Shown here piece by piece: positions 1-6,825 of a stretch of DNA of 7,962 nucleotides. This stretch comes from Candidatus Equibacterium intestinale. GTDB lineage: Bacteria; Bacteroidota; Bacteroidia; Bacteroidales; UBA932. The DNA lies in the NCBI GenBank assembly GCA_018064305.1, contig JAGHVP010000193.1:1-7962 (forward strand), written 5' to 3'. Below the pieces are notes generated by a model. The model was not told the DNA's origin. It worked only from the letters and a program-made list of their open reading frames with translations, and searched no databases. The position numbers were made by a program, and so were the translations under genes. The first letter of the stretch is position 1. Every line of letters starts with the position of its first letter.

Positions 1-137
1 GTCATATCCTGCAATTTCTTACAAATACCTTCATTGTACACTGTGGCGAAATCAAAGTTCCTGACCTCCCCATTGCTAAAGTTCAGAGCCAGGATATAAT
101 CTTTGACATACACCGCATTTGTAACTTTAAGAATCAT
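1..137 (-). CDS. DUF2442-like protein, N-terminal part only (cut by left edge)
   Basis: The leftward frame opens with ATG at 137-135 and stays open for 45 codons to the window edge, so the C-terminus is missing. The visible protein starts MILKVTNAVYVKDYILALNF and continues with SNGEVRNFDF. This is the pattern of the small DUF2442 family, in which an N-terminal segment of the type 'Y..DY.L.L.FSNGE.R.FD' is diagnostic. The start lies 4 nt after the stop of the DUF4160-like gene, so the two are almost certainly co-transcribed and perhaps translationally coupled. DUF4160 and DUF2442 genes are commonly found side by side in bacteria, and the pair has been suggested to act like a toxin-antitoxin module. 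I know of no firm biochemical role. The family call rests on sequence resemblance by eye and on the neighbour. Confidence 0.72.
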   Translation of the reverse strand, partial: MILKVTNAVYVKDYILALNFSNGEVRNFDFATVYNEGICKKLQDM

Positions 138-141
138 ATGA

Positions 142-399
142 TTACTTCAACGGATCAATTTTTACTATTGCTTCCTTGTTCTCCATCCGCTTCCAATTCT
201 CCATCAACTCATTTTTATGAAGGTCCAGCCATTCATACACAAGATTCAAAGCTCTTCTGGGAAGAGAACCCGTAACCACGCCACCTTCAATAGTAATAGT
301 TGCCTCATAATCCTGGTATTTCACGTGAAAATGGGGAGGATTGTGTTCGCTCATATACATATAAATGGCGATACCATAAAAATAGCTGACTTCAGGCAT
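142..399 (-). CDS. DUF4160 family protein
   Basis: This is an 85-residue protein of unknown function. It begins MPEVSYFYGIAIYMYMSEHN and carries the hallmark HNPPHFHVKY (residues 19-28), rich in histidine and proline, which typifies DUF4160. The rest, with EATITIEGG near the middle and a charged helical end (WLDLHKNELMENWKRME), also fits. The frame is open for 36 more codons upstream, to an ATG at 507. I chose the ATG at 399 because family members begin right at the MPE motif and the extra 36 residues look unlike any domain. A TAnnTTTG box at 416-423 also gives a short leader to this start. The DUF2442-like gene follows after 4 nt. The pair may be a toxin-antitoxin-like unit, but that is inference from gene pairing and no activity is visible in the sequence. 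Confidence 0.85.
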   Translation of the reverse strand: MPEVSYFYGIAIYMYMSEHNPPHFHVKYQDYEATITIEGGVVTGSLPRRALNLVYEWLDLHKNELMENWKRMENKEAIVKIDPLK

Positions 400-552
400 A
401 ACAATGAAGTTTTTGCAAATGTAATGAATTTTCTCGCAACTCGCACTGCCTTCAACACAATAGCGGAGAACTCCACCAATGAAACACATACGGAGCGATA
501 GCGACACAGGGTGTTTGAGGGGCGAAGCCCTTCAATCAGACAAAGTGATAAC
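400..552. other. Short non-coding gap with one small hairpin
   Basis: This stretch lies between the DUF4160 start and the tRNA terminator. Both strands have open frames through it, but none has family character. The only structure I see is a 7-bp hairpin at 517-533 (GAGGGGC, loop GAA, GCCCTTC, one G-T pair). It has no T-run after it on either strand, so it is not a convincing terminator. It could be a small leader hairpin or chance. Confidence 0.4.
416..423 (-). promoter_or_regulatory. Possible -7 box for the DUF4160/DUF2442 pair
   Basis: On the minus strand this reads TACATTTG, a full match to the Bacteroidetes -7 consensus TAnnTTTG, ending 16 nt before the ATG at 399. I see no convincing -33 TTTG at the right distance; the sequence about 20 nt upstream is GC-rich (near 441-450). 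The call therefore rests on one box only. Confidence 0.35.
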
Positions 553-590
553 TACAAAAAGAGCACCGCGCAAGCGATGCTCTTTTTGTA
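553..590 (-). terminator. Strong intrinsic terminator directly after tRNA-fMet
   Basis: A 17-bp stem is formed by 553-569 and 574-590 around a 4-nt loop (570-573). It is fully paired apart from one G-T wobble. Read leftward, the 3' arm ends TGCTCTTTTTGTA, giving the T-run of a rho-independent terminator. The A-run on the other arm means it could also stop rightward transcription. The hairpin overlaps the last two bases of the tRNA gene. With no terminator between gpsA and the tRNA, it probably ends both the tRNA transcript and any gpsA read-through. Confidence 0.88.
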
Positions 591-661
591 GCGGGGGGAG
601 GACTCGAACCTCCGACCTCCGGGTTATGGGCCCGACGAGCTACCAACTGCTCTACCCCGCG
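589..661 (-). tRNA. Initiator tRNA-fMet (anticodon CAT)
   Basis: This 73-nt gene folds as a full cloverleaf: acceptor CGCGGGG, D-arm GAGC/GCTC, anticodon stem TCGGG/CCCGG, loop CCCATAA with CAT at 34-36, variable AGGTC, T-arm GGAGG/CCTCC with loop TTCGAGT, and 3' acceptor CCCCGCT plus discriminator A. It is an initiator rather than an elongator. The first base pair is mismatched (C1 opposite U72), three G-C pairs stack on the anticodon loop, and the D-stem has A11-U24, all bacterial initiator marks. CCA is not encoded: the genomic bases after A73 are C, A, A. Position 33 is C where U is near universal in bacteria. The gene has its own promoter at 675-706 and its terminator begins inside its 3' end. 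Confidence 0.96.
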
Positions 662-674
662 GTGAATTGGACTG

Positions 675-706
675 CAAAGGTAAGTCAAATTTTTTAAACT
701 ACCAAA
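675..706 (-). promoter_or_regulatory. Promoter of the tRNA-fMet gene
   Basis: On the minus strand a -33 TTTG (703-706) is followed after exactly 20 nt by a -7 box TACCTTTG (675-682). This matches the Bacteroidetes housekeeping promoter pattern. Transcription would start about 5-8 nt before the tRNA 5' end at 661, leaving a very short precursor leader. The -33 box lies 9 nt past the gpsA stop codon, so the promoter fills the whole gap between the two genes. Confidence 0.75.
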
Positions 707-714
707 TTCAGATT

Positions 715-1710
715 TCAGGCGAGGGCCGAAGCGTATTTCTTGAGCACGTCCTTTATCTTGACGTTCTCGTATAGAATCTTGTAAACCGCCTCGATTATGG
801 GCACTCTGATGCCGGCCTTGCAGGCTATCTCGTACATGTGCTTCGTGCCGTAGTATCCCTCGGCCACCATGTTCATCTGTGCCTGGGTCGAGACCACAGA
901 ATACCCGCGGCCTATCATTGAACCGAAGACTATGTTGCGGCTGAACTGCGAATAGCATGTCACAAGCAAGTCGCCCAGGTAGGCGCTGCGGCTGGGGATG
1001 CGGTTCGGGTCGGGCTCGATTGCATTTAGGAACTCCACCATTTCATTGTAGGCGCTGGTCACCAGCACTGCCTGGAAGTTGTCGCCCAGGCGGAATGAAT
1101 TGCAGATGCCGCAGGCAATAGCGTAGACATTCTTCATACACGTGGCATATTCCACACCTATTACATCGGTGCCCTGTATCGTCTGGACATAGCGGCAGCT
1201 GAAGGCATTGCTGATTGTGGCGGCTGTGCGGGGATCCACGCTGCTGACGGTGAGGTAGGAGAGATGCTCCATTGACACTTCCTCTGCGTGGGTGGGACCG
1301 CTGAGCACTGCGATATGGTCTTCCGGAACACCCATCACCTTGTTGAAATATTGCGAGATGGTGTAGTTCTCTTCACCCACAAGGCCTTTTATGGCCGATA
1401 CGGCGTATTTGCCTTCCATCGACTGGATGGGCTTGATCTGGTCGAGGAAATATGTGCTGGGAACGCAGAAGACAACCACGTCGCACATGCTCACAAGCTC
1501 GTTGATGTTGTCGGTAAGTATCAGGGCGTCGGTGTCAAGTGCGACAGCCTGCAGGTGCATGGGGTTGCGGTGATACTTTTCAATGTATTCTATATATTCA
1601 TATTTGCGGACGTACCAGTAGACGACCGAATTAGTCTCTGTAAGTATCTTTACAAGTGCAGTGGCCCAGCTTCCGTTGCCCACCACACCATACTGAAGCT
1701 TCTTTCTCAT
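715..1710 (-). CDS. gpsA: Glycerol-3-phosphate dehydrogenase [NAD(P)+]
   Basis: This cytoplasmic enzyme reduces dihydroxyacetone phosphate to sn-glycerol 3-phosphate, the backbone for phospholipid synthesis. The 331-residue length is normal for the family. The N-terminal Rossmann fold opens with the dinucleotide-binding glycine motif GNGSWATA (residues 11-18). SAIKGL (105-110) holds a conserved lysine and SGPTHAEE (137-144) is a family signature. The C-terminal helical domain has the catalytic-lysine segment GVEYATCMKNV (K193), the substrate-phosphate region around GDLLVTCYSQFSRN (246-259) and the VAEG glutamate (E284). The form 'GDNFQAVLVTSAYNEM' differs from the proteobacterial 'ITRGL' version but, as I recall, is usual in Bacteroidetes. 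The ATG at 1710 puts the glycine motif at the expected distance from the N-terminus. The gene is divergent from the susC operon and has its own promoter. It is unrelated in function to the transporter and looks like housekeeping background. Confidence 0.97.
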   Translation of the reverse strand: MRKKLQYGVVGNGSWATALVKILTETNSVVYWYVRKYEYIEYIEKYHRNPMHLQAVALDTDALILTDNINELVSMCDVVVFCVPSTYFLDQIKPIQSMEGKYAVSAIKGLVGEENYTISQYFNKVMGVPEDHIAVLSGPTHAEEVSMEHLSYLTVSSVDPRTAATISNAFSCRYVQTIQGTDVIGVEYATCMKNVYAIACGICNSFRLGDNFQAVLVTSAYNEMVEFLNAIEPDPNRIPSRSAYLGDLLVTCYSQFSRNIVFGSMIGRGYSVVSTQAQMNMVAEGYYGTKHMYEIACKAGIRVPIIEAVYKILYENVKIKDVLKKYASALA

Positions 1711-1740
1711 TACAAATTGTAAGTTGTTTTACTTTTTCTG

Positions 1741-1771
1741 CAAAAATAGTCACAATTGGCGAAGAATCCAA
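1741..1771 (-). promoter_or_regulatory. Promoter of gpsA
   Basis: On the minus strand TTGG (1768-1771) stands as the -33 element and TATTTTTG (1741-1748) as the -7 element, a perfect TAnnTTTG, with a 19-nt spacer. The predicted transcript start near 1735 gives a leader of about 25 nt before the ATG at 1710, A/T-rich and without Shine-Dalgarno, as is normal in this phylum. Confidence 0.65.
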
Positions 1772-1799
1772 TCTGAAACGCCGATTTGTTGTCTTTGAT

Positions 1800-1830
1800 T
1801 TTGAATTATGGGATTTTTGATTTATGTTTG
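1800..1830 (+). promoter_or_regulatory. Promoter of the susC-susD-lipoprotein operon
   Basis: TTTG (1800-1803) and TATGTTTG (1823-1830) are separated by 19 nt, a full match to the Bacteroidetes -33/-7 pattern. I found no equally good pair closer to the gene. TTTTTG at 1931-1936 lacks the TA of the consensus. Transcription would start near 1836-1838, giving an unusually long leader of about 145 nt that carries both dyad elements described next. The start is predicted from sequence only. Confidence 0.6.
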
Positions 1831-1851
1831 CAGTTCACTACTTGATTATTA

Positions 1852-1888
1852 GCACATTATATGGCTTGAAAAACGTCATATAATGTGT
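1852..1888. promoter_or_regulatory. Inverted repeat in the susC leader (operator or RNA hairpin)
   Basis: CACATTATATG (1853-1863) and CATATAATGTG (1877-1887) are perfect 11-bp reverse complements. The pairing can extend inward by one G-U and one C-G pair, and outward by one G-U pair, around a 9-nt loop. It lies just downstream of the predicted start at about 1837. It could therefore be an RNA hairpin near the 5' end of the leader or a repressor operator. There is no T-run directly after it, so it is not a typical intrinsic terminator. Confidence 0.55.
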
Positions 1889-1937
1889 GTCATTTTTATT
1901 GATTTTAAAATTGCGGTTTATTATTTAAACTTTTTGC

Positions 1938-1955
1938 ATTGATAAATTTATCAAT
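1938..1955. promoter_or_regulatory. Perfect 18-bp palindrome before susC (candidate operator)
   Basis: ATTGATAAATTTATCAAT is identical to its own reverse complement and ends 27 nt before the susC ATG. A continuous palindrome with no spacer is a poor RNA hairpin but a good binding site for a dimeric DNA-binding protein. The DNA is AT-rich, which raises the chance of random symmetry, so the role is tentative. Confidence 0.45.
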
Positions 1956-1982
1956 CTTAATATTAACTTAAAGAACAAACAG

Positions 1983-4900
1983 ATGAAAAAATTCAGATTA
2001 ATGGTTGCAGTTCTTCTGCTCGTCTGCTCTGCCAGCGTTGCATACGCTCAGAACATACTTGTGAAGGGAACTGTTACTGATGCCGCAACCGGCGAGGCGC
2101 TTGCTTTCGTCTCTGTCCAGGTAAAAGGCACAATGACAGGAACGACATCTGATCCGGATGGTAATTATTCCATCACCGTTCCGGAAAATGCAACACTGGT
2201 CTTCAGCTTCGTCGGTTACAAGACAGCTGACATACCTGTTGCTGGAAAGGGCAAGGTAGACTGCGCCCTGGAAGTAGATGCCGAGTATCTCGACGACGTT
2301 TTCGTTGTCGCTTACGGTACAGCGAAGAAGGAATCTTTCACAGGTTCTGCTTCTACTATCCGTTCGGAGCAACTTGAGAAACGCACGGTGGCCAACGTTA
2401 CAAAGGCTATCGACGGTCTTGCTGCCGGTGTACAGACAACCTCCGGTTCAGGCCAGCCCGGTGCAGGCGTATCAGTCCAGATCCGTGGTATCGGCTCGCT
2501 CAATGCTTCTACATCGCCCCTTTATGTAGTGGACGGTATCCCTTATGACGGTGAGCTCAATGCCATCAACCCCAACGATATCGAAACCATGACAGTCATC
2601 AAGGATGCATCTGCAGGTGCCCTCTACGGCAGCCGCGGTGCGAACGGTGTTGTCATCATCACTACCAAGAAAGGTACTGAGAATACACTCGATGTCAATT
2701 TCAAGGCTCAGGTGGGTGTTGCATCACGTGCCATCCCCCGTTATAACACTCTCGACGCATATGGTTGGACAGAGGATCTCTACGGCCAGTACAGACGTGA
2801 ATACATTGCTGAAGGATACGACAAGTACACCGCAGGTGTCGCTGCTGCAGATGATCTTAGCTATGCTGTATTCAAGAAAGGCGAGAAATATAGCCCTTTC
2901 ACAGTTTCAGGCGACCAGCTTTTCGACCACGAGACAGGTAAGATAGTAAGTGACGCCAAACTTAAATGGAACGACGACTGGTTGGACGAGTGTACAGCAA
3001 AGGCTCCCGTACGCCAGGAATACCAGTTCGGTGTAAGCGGCGGCAACTCACGCAGCAAGTATATGTTCTCACTCAACTACCTCAACGAGGACGGTCTTGT
3101 GAAATTCACCAACTTCGAGCGTATTTCAGGACGTGCAAATGTCGATTCACAGATCAATGCATGGTTCAAGACTGGTTTCGACGTCAATTTTGCGCAGACT
3201 ACCACCAATATGACATCAAGCGGAACCAGCTCTGATTCGAATACATATTTTTCAAATGTATTCTACACCTGCCAGCTGATGGGCCCTATCTTCCCTATGT
3301 ATGTATATGATGCTGATGGCAAGCCTGTCTTTGATGAGAACGGCAACAAGCAGTATGACTGGGGTGAAGACAGACCTGAAGGCGCTTCTGCAGGCTGGAA
3401 CCCCCTTGCAAACCTTAAGGAAGATATCAACAGCACAACGATGGACAACCTCAGCAGCCGTGCTTTCGTAGACCTCGGCGGTTTGAAGACAGGTGCCCTT
3501 GCAGGCCTCAAGTTCAGCGTGAACTTCGGTTTCGACTATGTTGCAGAGAAATACCGCAACTACTACAACCCTTATCATGGTGACGCAACAAGCGTAAAGG
3601 GTAGGTCTGCCATCGAAGACGGCCGCACATTGAGCTACACATTCAACCAGCTGCTCAGCTACAACCGTTCATTCGGCGACCACAATGTGGATTTCCTTGC
3701 AGGTCATGAGGCTTATTCATACAACTATCAGAACCTGTATGCACAGAAGGCCGGTTTCGGATTCGGCGGCCTCTACGAGCTTGCTCCCGCAACAACTCTC
3801 GAGGACGGTACTTCGTACACTCACAATTTCCGCATCGAGTCTTACCTCTCACGTCTGAACTATGATTACGCAGACAAATACTACTTCTCTGCTTCATACC
3901 GCCGTGACGGTTCTTCACGTTTCAACAAAGACTACCGTTGGGGCAACTTCTGGTCAGTAGGTGCAAGCTGGCGCATTTCCCAGGAAGACTTCATGAGCAA
4001 TGTAGACTGGGTCAACAACCTTACCCTCAAGGCTTCTTACGGTGTGCAGGGTAACGATAACCTCGATTCATACTACGCATGGCAGGCATTCTACGACTAT
4101 GGATATGCCAACGGAGCAAACCCCGGTGCAGTAGTAACCTCTCTTGAGACCAAAGACCTCACATGGGAGAAGAACGAGAACCTCAACATCGGTATCGAGT
4201 CACGCCTCTTCGGCAAGCTCTCTGCATCAGTCGAGTATTACAAGCGCTATACCCGCGACATGCTCATGGAATATCCCATGGCTGTGTCACTCGGATTCGC
4301 AGGCTACAACAAGAATATCGGCAACATGCAGAACCATGGTGTGGAAATCACTCTCTCAGGTGACATCATCAATACCAGCAACACACGTTGGACAATGACC
4401 TGGATGGGTTCTACAACTGCCAACAAGGTGCTCAATCTTGCAGAGAACAATGAAATCATCAAAGATAACTACATCATCCGTGAGGGTGAACCCGTCTATT
4501 CATTCTATCTTCCCGAGTCTGCCGGTGTAGACCCTGCAACAGGTGACAAGCTCTACTGGGTCTGGAACAAAGCGGACATGGATGGTGACAACTATGTAAA
4601 GAATGAGGCAGGTAATATCGTTGATGCAAAAGGCAATGAATGCAACGCCGAAGATGAGGAAGGCAATCCTGTTTACCGCTATATTTCAGCGAGTCAGGAG
4701 AAAGCCCTCGGTTGCAAGAGAATCTGCGGCAACCGTATCCCCGCCCTCTATGGCTCATGGAGCAACGAGTTCCAGTTCGGTAACTTCGACTGCAGCCTGA
4801 TGACCACATACTCTATCGGTGGTCAGCTTTATGACGGTGTATACCGCAATCTGCTTTACTCTACATATTTCGGCCAGGCAGGTCATGTAGACCGCCAGAA

Positions 4901-5219
4901 GGCATGGCAGCAGCCCGGTGACATCACCGGTATCCCCCGCATCGACCGTGACGGCATCTATGACCTTAATCTCACCGACGATGAACTTACCAGTGCATCT
5001 TACTTCGCAATCAAGAATGTGACAGTTGGTTACACATTCCCCACCAAGATGCTCAAGGCTATCAACTTCAAGGCAATCCGCCTCTCTCTCACCGCCGACA
5101 ACCTCTACGTCTTTGCAGCACGCAAGGGCCTTGACCCTCAGTACAACTTCACAGGCGGCACAGGTTATACATACACACCAAGCCGTACAGTTTCACTTGG
5201 AGTAGATCTTAAATTTTAA
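1983..5219 (+). CDS. SusC/RagA-family TonB-dependent outer-membrane transporter
   Basis: This is the channel half of a SusCD uptake complex and imports a bound oligomer across the outer membrane using TonB energy. The protein has 1078 residues, normal for the family. A signal peptide ends at AYA-Q (about residue 22). A CarboxypepD_reg-like domain (about 24-100) starts with VKGTVTDAATGEALAFVSV. The TonB-box-like segment DDVFVVAYGT lies at 104-113. The plug (about 115-231) includes VQIRGIGSLN, PLYVVDGIPYDG and SRGANGVVIITTKKG. The rest is a beta-barrel that ends, as outer-membrane barrels do, with a phenylalanine (GVDLKF). There is no N-terminal STN domain, so it is not a FecA-type signal transducer working through an anti-sigma factor. 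The ATG at 1983 places the signal peptide correctly and the upstream bases are A-rich without Shine-Dalgarno. SusD follows after 13 nt. The substrate cannot be read from the sequence. Confidence 0.96.
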   Translation: MKKFRLMVAVLLLVCSASVAYAQNILVKGTVTDAATGEALAFVSVQVKGTMTGTTSDPDGNYSITVPENATLVFSFVGYKTADIPVAGKGKVDCALEVDAEYLDDVFVVAYGTAKKESFTGSASTIRSEQLEKRTVANVTKAIDGLAAGVQTTSGSGQPGAGVSVQIRGIGSLNASTSPLYVVDGIPYDGELNAINPNDIETMTVIKDASAGALYGSRGANGVVIITTKKGTENTLDVNFKAQVGVASRAIPRYNTLDAYGWTEDLYGQYRREYIAEGYDKYTAGVAAADDLSYAVFKKGEKYSPFTVSGDQLFDHETGKIVSDAKLKWNDDWLDECTAKAPVRQEYQFGVSGGNSRSKYMFSLNYLNEDGLVKFTNFERISGRANVDSQINAWFKTGFDVNFAQTTTNMTSSGTSSDSNTYFSNVFYTCQLMGPIFPMYVYDADGKPVFDENGNKQYDWGEDRPEGASAGWNPLANLKEDINSTTMDNLSSRAFVDLGGLKTGALAGLKFSVNFGFDYVAEKYRNYYNPYHGDATSVKGRSAIEDGRTLSYTFNQLLSYNRSFGDHNVDFLAGHEAYSYNYQNLYAQKAGFGFGGLYELAPATTLEDGTSYTHNFRIESYLSRLNYDYADKYYFSASYRRDGSSRFNKDYRWGNFWSVGASWRISQEDFMSNVDWVNNLTLKASYGVQGNDNLDSYYAWQAFYDYGYANGANPGAVVTSLETKDLTWEKNENLNIGIESRLFGKLSASVEYYKRYTRDMLMEYPMAVSLGFAGYNKNIGNMQNHGVEITLSGDIINTSNTRWTMTWMGSTTANKVLNLAENNEIIKDNYIIREGEPVYSFYLPESAGVDPATGDKLYWVWNKADMDGDNYVKNEAGNIVDAKGNECNAEDEEGNPVYRYISASQEKALGCKRICGNRIPALYGSWSNEFQFGNFDCSLMTTYSIGGQLYDGVYRNLLYSTYFGQAGHVDRQKAWQQPGDITGIPRIDRDGIYDLNLTDDELTSASYFAIKNVTVGYTFPTKMLKAINFKAIRLSLTADNLYVFAARKGLDPQYNFTGGTGYTYTPSRTVSLGVDLKF

Positions 5220-5232
5220 TTAGCACACTATT

Positions 5233-6813
5233 ATGAAAAAGATATTTGTTTTAACAGCTCTTCTCGCAGCGCTCGTACTGACAGGCTGTAACAAGGATTT
5301 CCTCGAGACTCAGCCCACCAACAAGGGTGCAAGCGAGCAGATTTTCGCAGATTCTGAAAGTGCGCTCACTGCCATCAACGGCCTCTATCGTCTGATGTAC
5401 ACGGGCGGATGGGGAGATGCTTGGGAACCTGAGAACGGCGGTCTGCCTGCATATATCGAAATTTTTGACCTTTATGCTGAAGACCATGTGATGGAACCGG
5501 GAAGTTCGGGCTGGTTCTATTATGACTATGCATACGACACATGGACAGACTATACACATGATCATGGCCACTCTTACAATATGTGGAATTTCTTCTATAC
5601 TCTCATCTGCAACGCCAATTATGTCATTGCTCAGGAAGAGACACTGGAAGGTGATGAAGATATGAAGAATTATGTGATGGGTCAGGCATACGCCGTCCGT
5701 TCGATGTCATACTGGTGGCTTGCAAACGCGTTCTGCTTCAATGGCGGCGACGCTCAGGATGCAAGACGTACTTCAATGGCAGGTGTCCCGGTATATACAG
5801 AGCCCACAGTTGCAGGTTCTGCCGGCAAAGGCCGCGGCACTATCCAGGAGACTTACGACCAGATCAACAACGATATCGACAAGGCTATCAGCTACCTCGA
5901 GGCATACAAGGGCAAACAGCTCCACAAGAGCCATATCGACAAATATGTCGCATACGGCCTGAAGGCACGTGCAGCAATGACTCAGAGAGATTATACAGCA
6001 GCTCTTGCTGCAGCTGAAAAGGCCATGGAAGGAGCTTCTATAGTAGACTTCACTGCAGGCGCAAAAGCAATCAACGATGTTTCAGCCAATAATGTCCTCT
6101 GGGGCCTTGCAATACAGACCGACCAGGCAATCGGCAGCTGGGATATCATGGACCATATGGATGCAGACTGCAAGTCTACTTATTCTGACGCCCGCCATCT
6201 TATCGGCAACTGGCTCTACGACGAGATTCCTGCAGGCGACGGCCGTCTCACATGGTGGACAGCTCCTCTGCCTGAGGATGAGTGGGGCGTTGCCGGAACA
6301 GAGAACGGCAGCAAGGCATCATACGTACAGAAGAAGATTGTCTATATCAATGCTACTGCAATGACCGGTGACCACGTCCTTATGCGTGAGGAAGAGATGT
6401 ACCTTACAGCAGCCGAAGCTGCCTGCCATCTCGGACAGTACACCAAGGCCCGCGACTATGTCGAGGCTGTAGGTGAGAAGCGCGTGGCTGGTTATGCCGA
6501 CCGTCTTGCAAAGTATCCCGATTCAAAATCAATCACTCCCACAACTTCCGGTGTCATCTCCCTTATGGACGAAATCCTTCTCCAGCGCCGTATCGAGCTC
6601 TGGGGCGAGTACCCGAGAATGTTCGACCTTCAGAGACTTGACCTCGGTTTCAGACGTGACTGGCCCGAGTCTAACCACACTGAAGACCTTACAGCTTCAA
6701 AGTTCAACACAGAAGCTGGTTCACAGCAGTTCATTCTCCATCTTCCCGATTCAGAATTTGACGCTAATAAGGCTCTTGACAGAGAAACAGATCAGAACCC
6801 TGCATTCAAATAA
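5233..6813 (+). CDS. SusD/RagB-family substrate-binding outer-membrane lipoprotein
   Basis: SusD-like proteins sit on the cell surface as a hinged lid over the SusC channel and capture the substrate. This one has 526 residues, the usual size. The signal peptide ends in the lipobox LTGC (C19), followed by NKDFLETQPTN, a typical SusD opening (CxKDFLET.P). The N-terminal SusD-like region then runs through SALTAINGLYRLMY. The helical TPR-type core includes QAYAVRSMSYWWLANAF. The C-terminal RagB/SusD signature is ILLQRRIELWGEYPRMFDLQR. The stretch at about 95-125 is very rich in Tyr, Trp and His (YYDYAYDTWTDYTHDHGHSY), a plausible ligand-facing or SusC-facing surface, although that is inference. 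Spacing of 13 nt to susC and 12 nt to the next gene indicates one operon. The ligand class (glycan, peptide or other) is not evident. Confidence 0.96.
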   Translation: MKKIFVLTALLAALVLTGCNKDFLETQPTNKGASEQIFADSESALTAINGLYRLMYTGGWGDAWEPENGGLPAYIEIFDLYAEDHVMEPGSSGWFYYDYAYDTWTDYTHDHGHSYNMWNFFYTLICNANYVIAQEETLEGDEDMKNYVMGQAYAVRSMSYWWLANAFCFNGGDAQDARRTSMAGVPVYTEPTVAGSAGKGRGTIQETYDQINNDIDKAISYLEAYKGKQLHKSHIDKYVAYGLKARAAMTQRDYTAALAAAEKAMEGASIVDFTAGAKAINDVSANNVLWGLAIQTDQAIGSWDIMDHMDADCKSTYSDARHLIGNWLYDEIPAGDGRLTWWTAPLPEDEWGVAGTENGSKASYVQKKIVYINATAMTGDHVLMREEEMYLTAAEAACHLGQYTKARDYVEAVGEKRVAGYADRLAKYPDSKSITPTTSGVISLMDEILLQRRIELWGEYPRMFDLQRLDLGFRRDWPESNHTEDLTASKFNTEAGSQQFILHLPDSEFDANKALDRETDQNPAFK

Positions 6814-6825
6814 CAGATACTTATC

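Noticed and set aside
400..507. N-terminal extension of the DUF4160 gene to an ATG at 507.
   Set aside because: The 36 extra residues resemble no domain. The family motif starts at the internal MPE, and a -7 box inside the extension supports the shorter start.
517..533. Small hairpin as a terminator.
   Set aside because: It has only 7 bp and no T-run on either strand.
589..661. tRNA gene as an integration (att) site for a mobile element.
   Set aside because: I saw no integrase gene and no second copy of the tRNA 3' end in the window.
536..958. Leftward 140-codon frame across the tRNA.
   Set aside because: It runs antisense-like through a complete tRNA and terminator and overlaps gpsA in another frame. 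It is a shadow frame.
1288..1722. Rightward 144-codon frame opposite gpsA.
   Set aside because: It lies fully antisense to a well-conserved enzyme gene and has no family character.
1852..1888. Inverted repeats as the ends of a phase-variable, invertible susC promoter, as known in Bacteroides.
   Set aside because: The arms are only 13 nt apart with no promoter between them, and the -33/-7 boxes lie outside them.
1998..4809. Several frames of 60-124 codons inside susC on both strands.
   Set aside because: They are by-products of the codon pattern of a long real gene. None has a plausible domain or a separate promoter.
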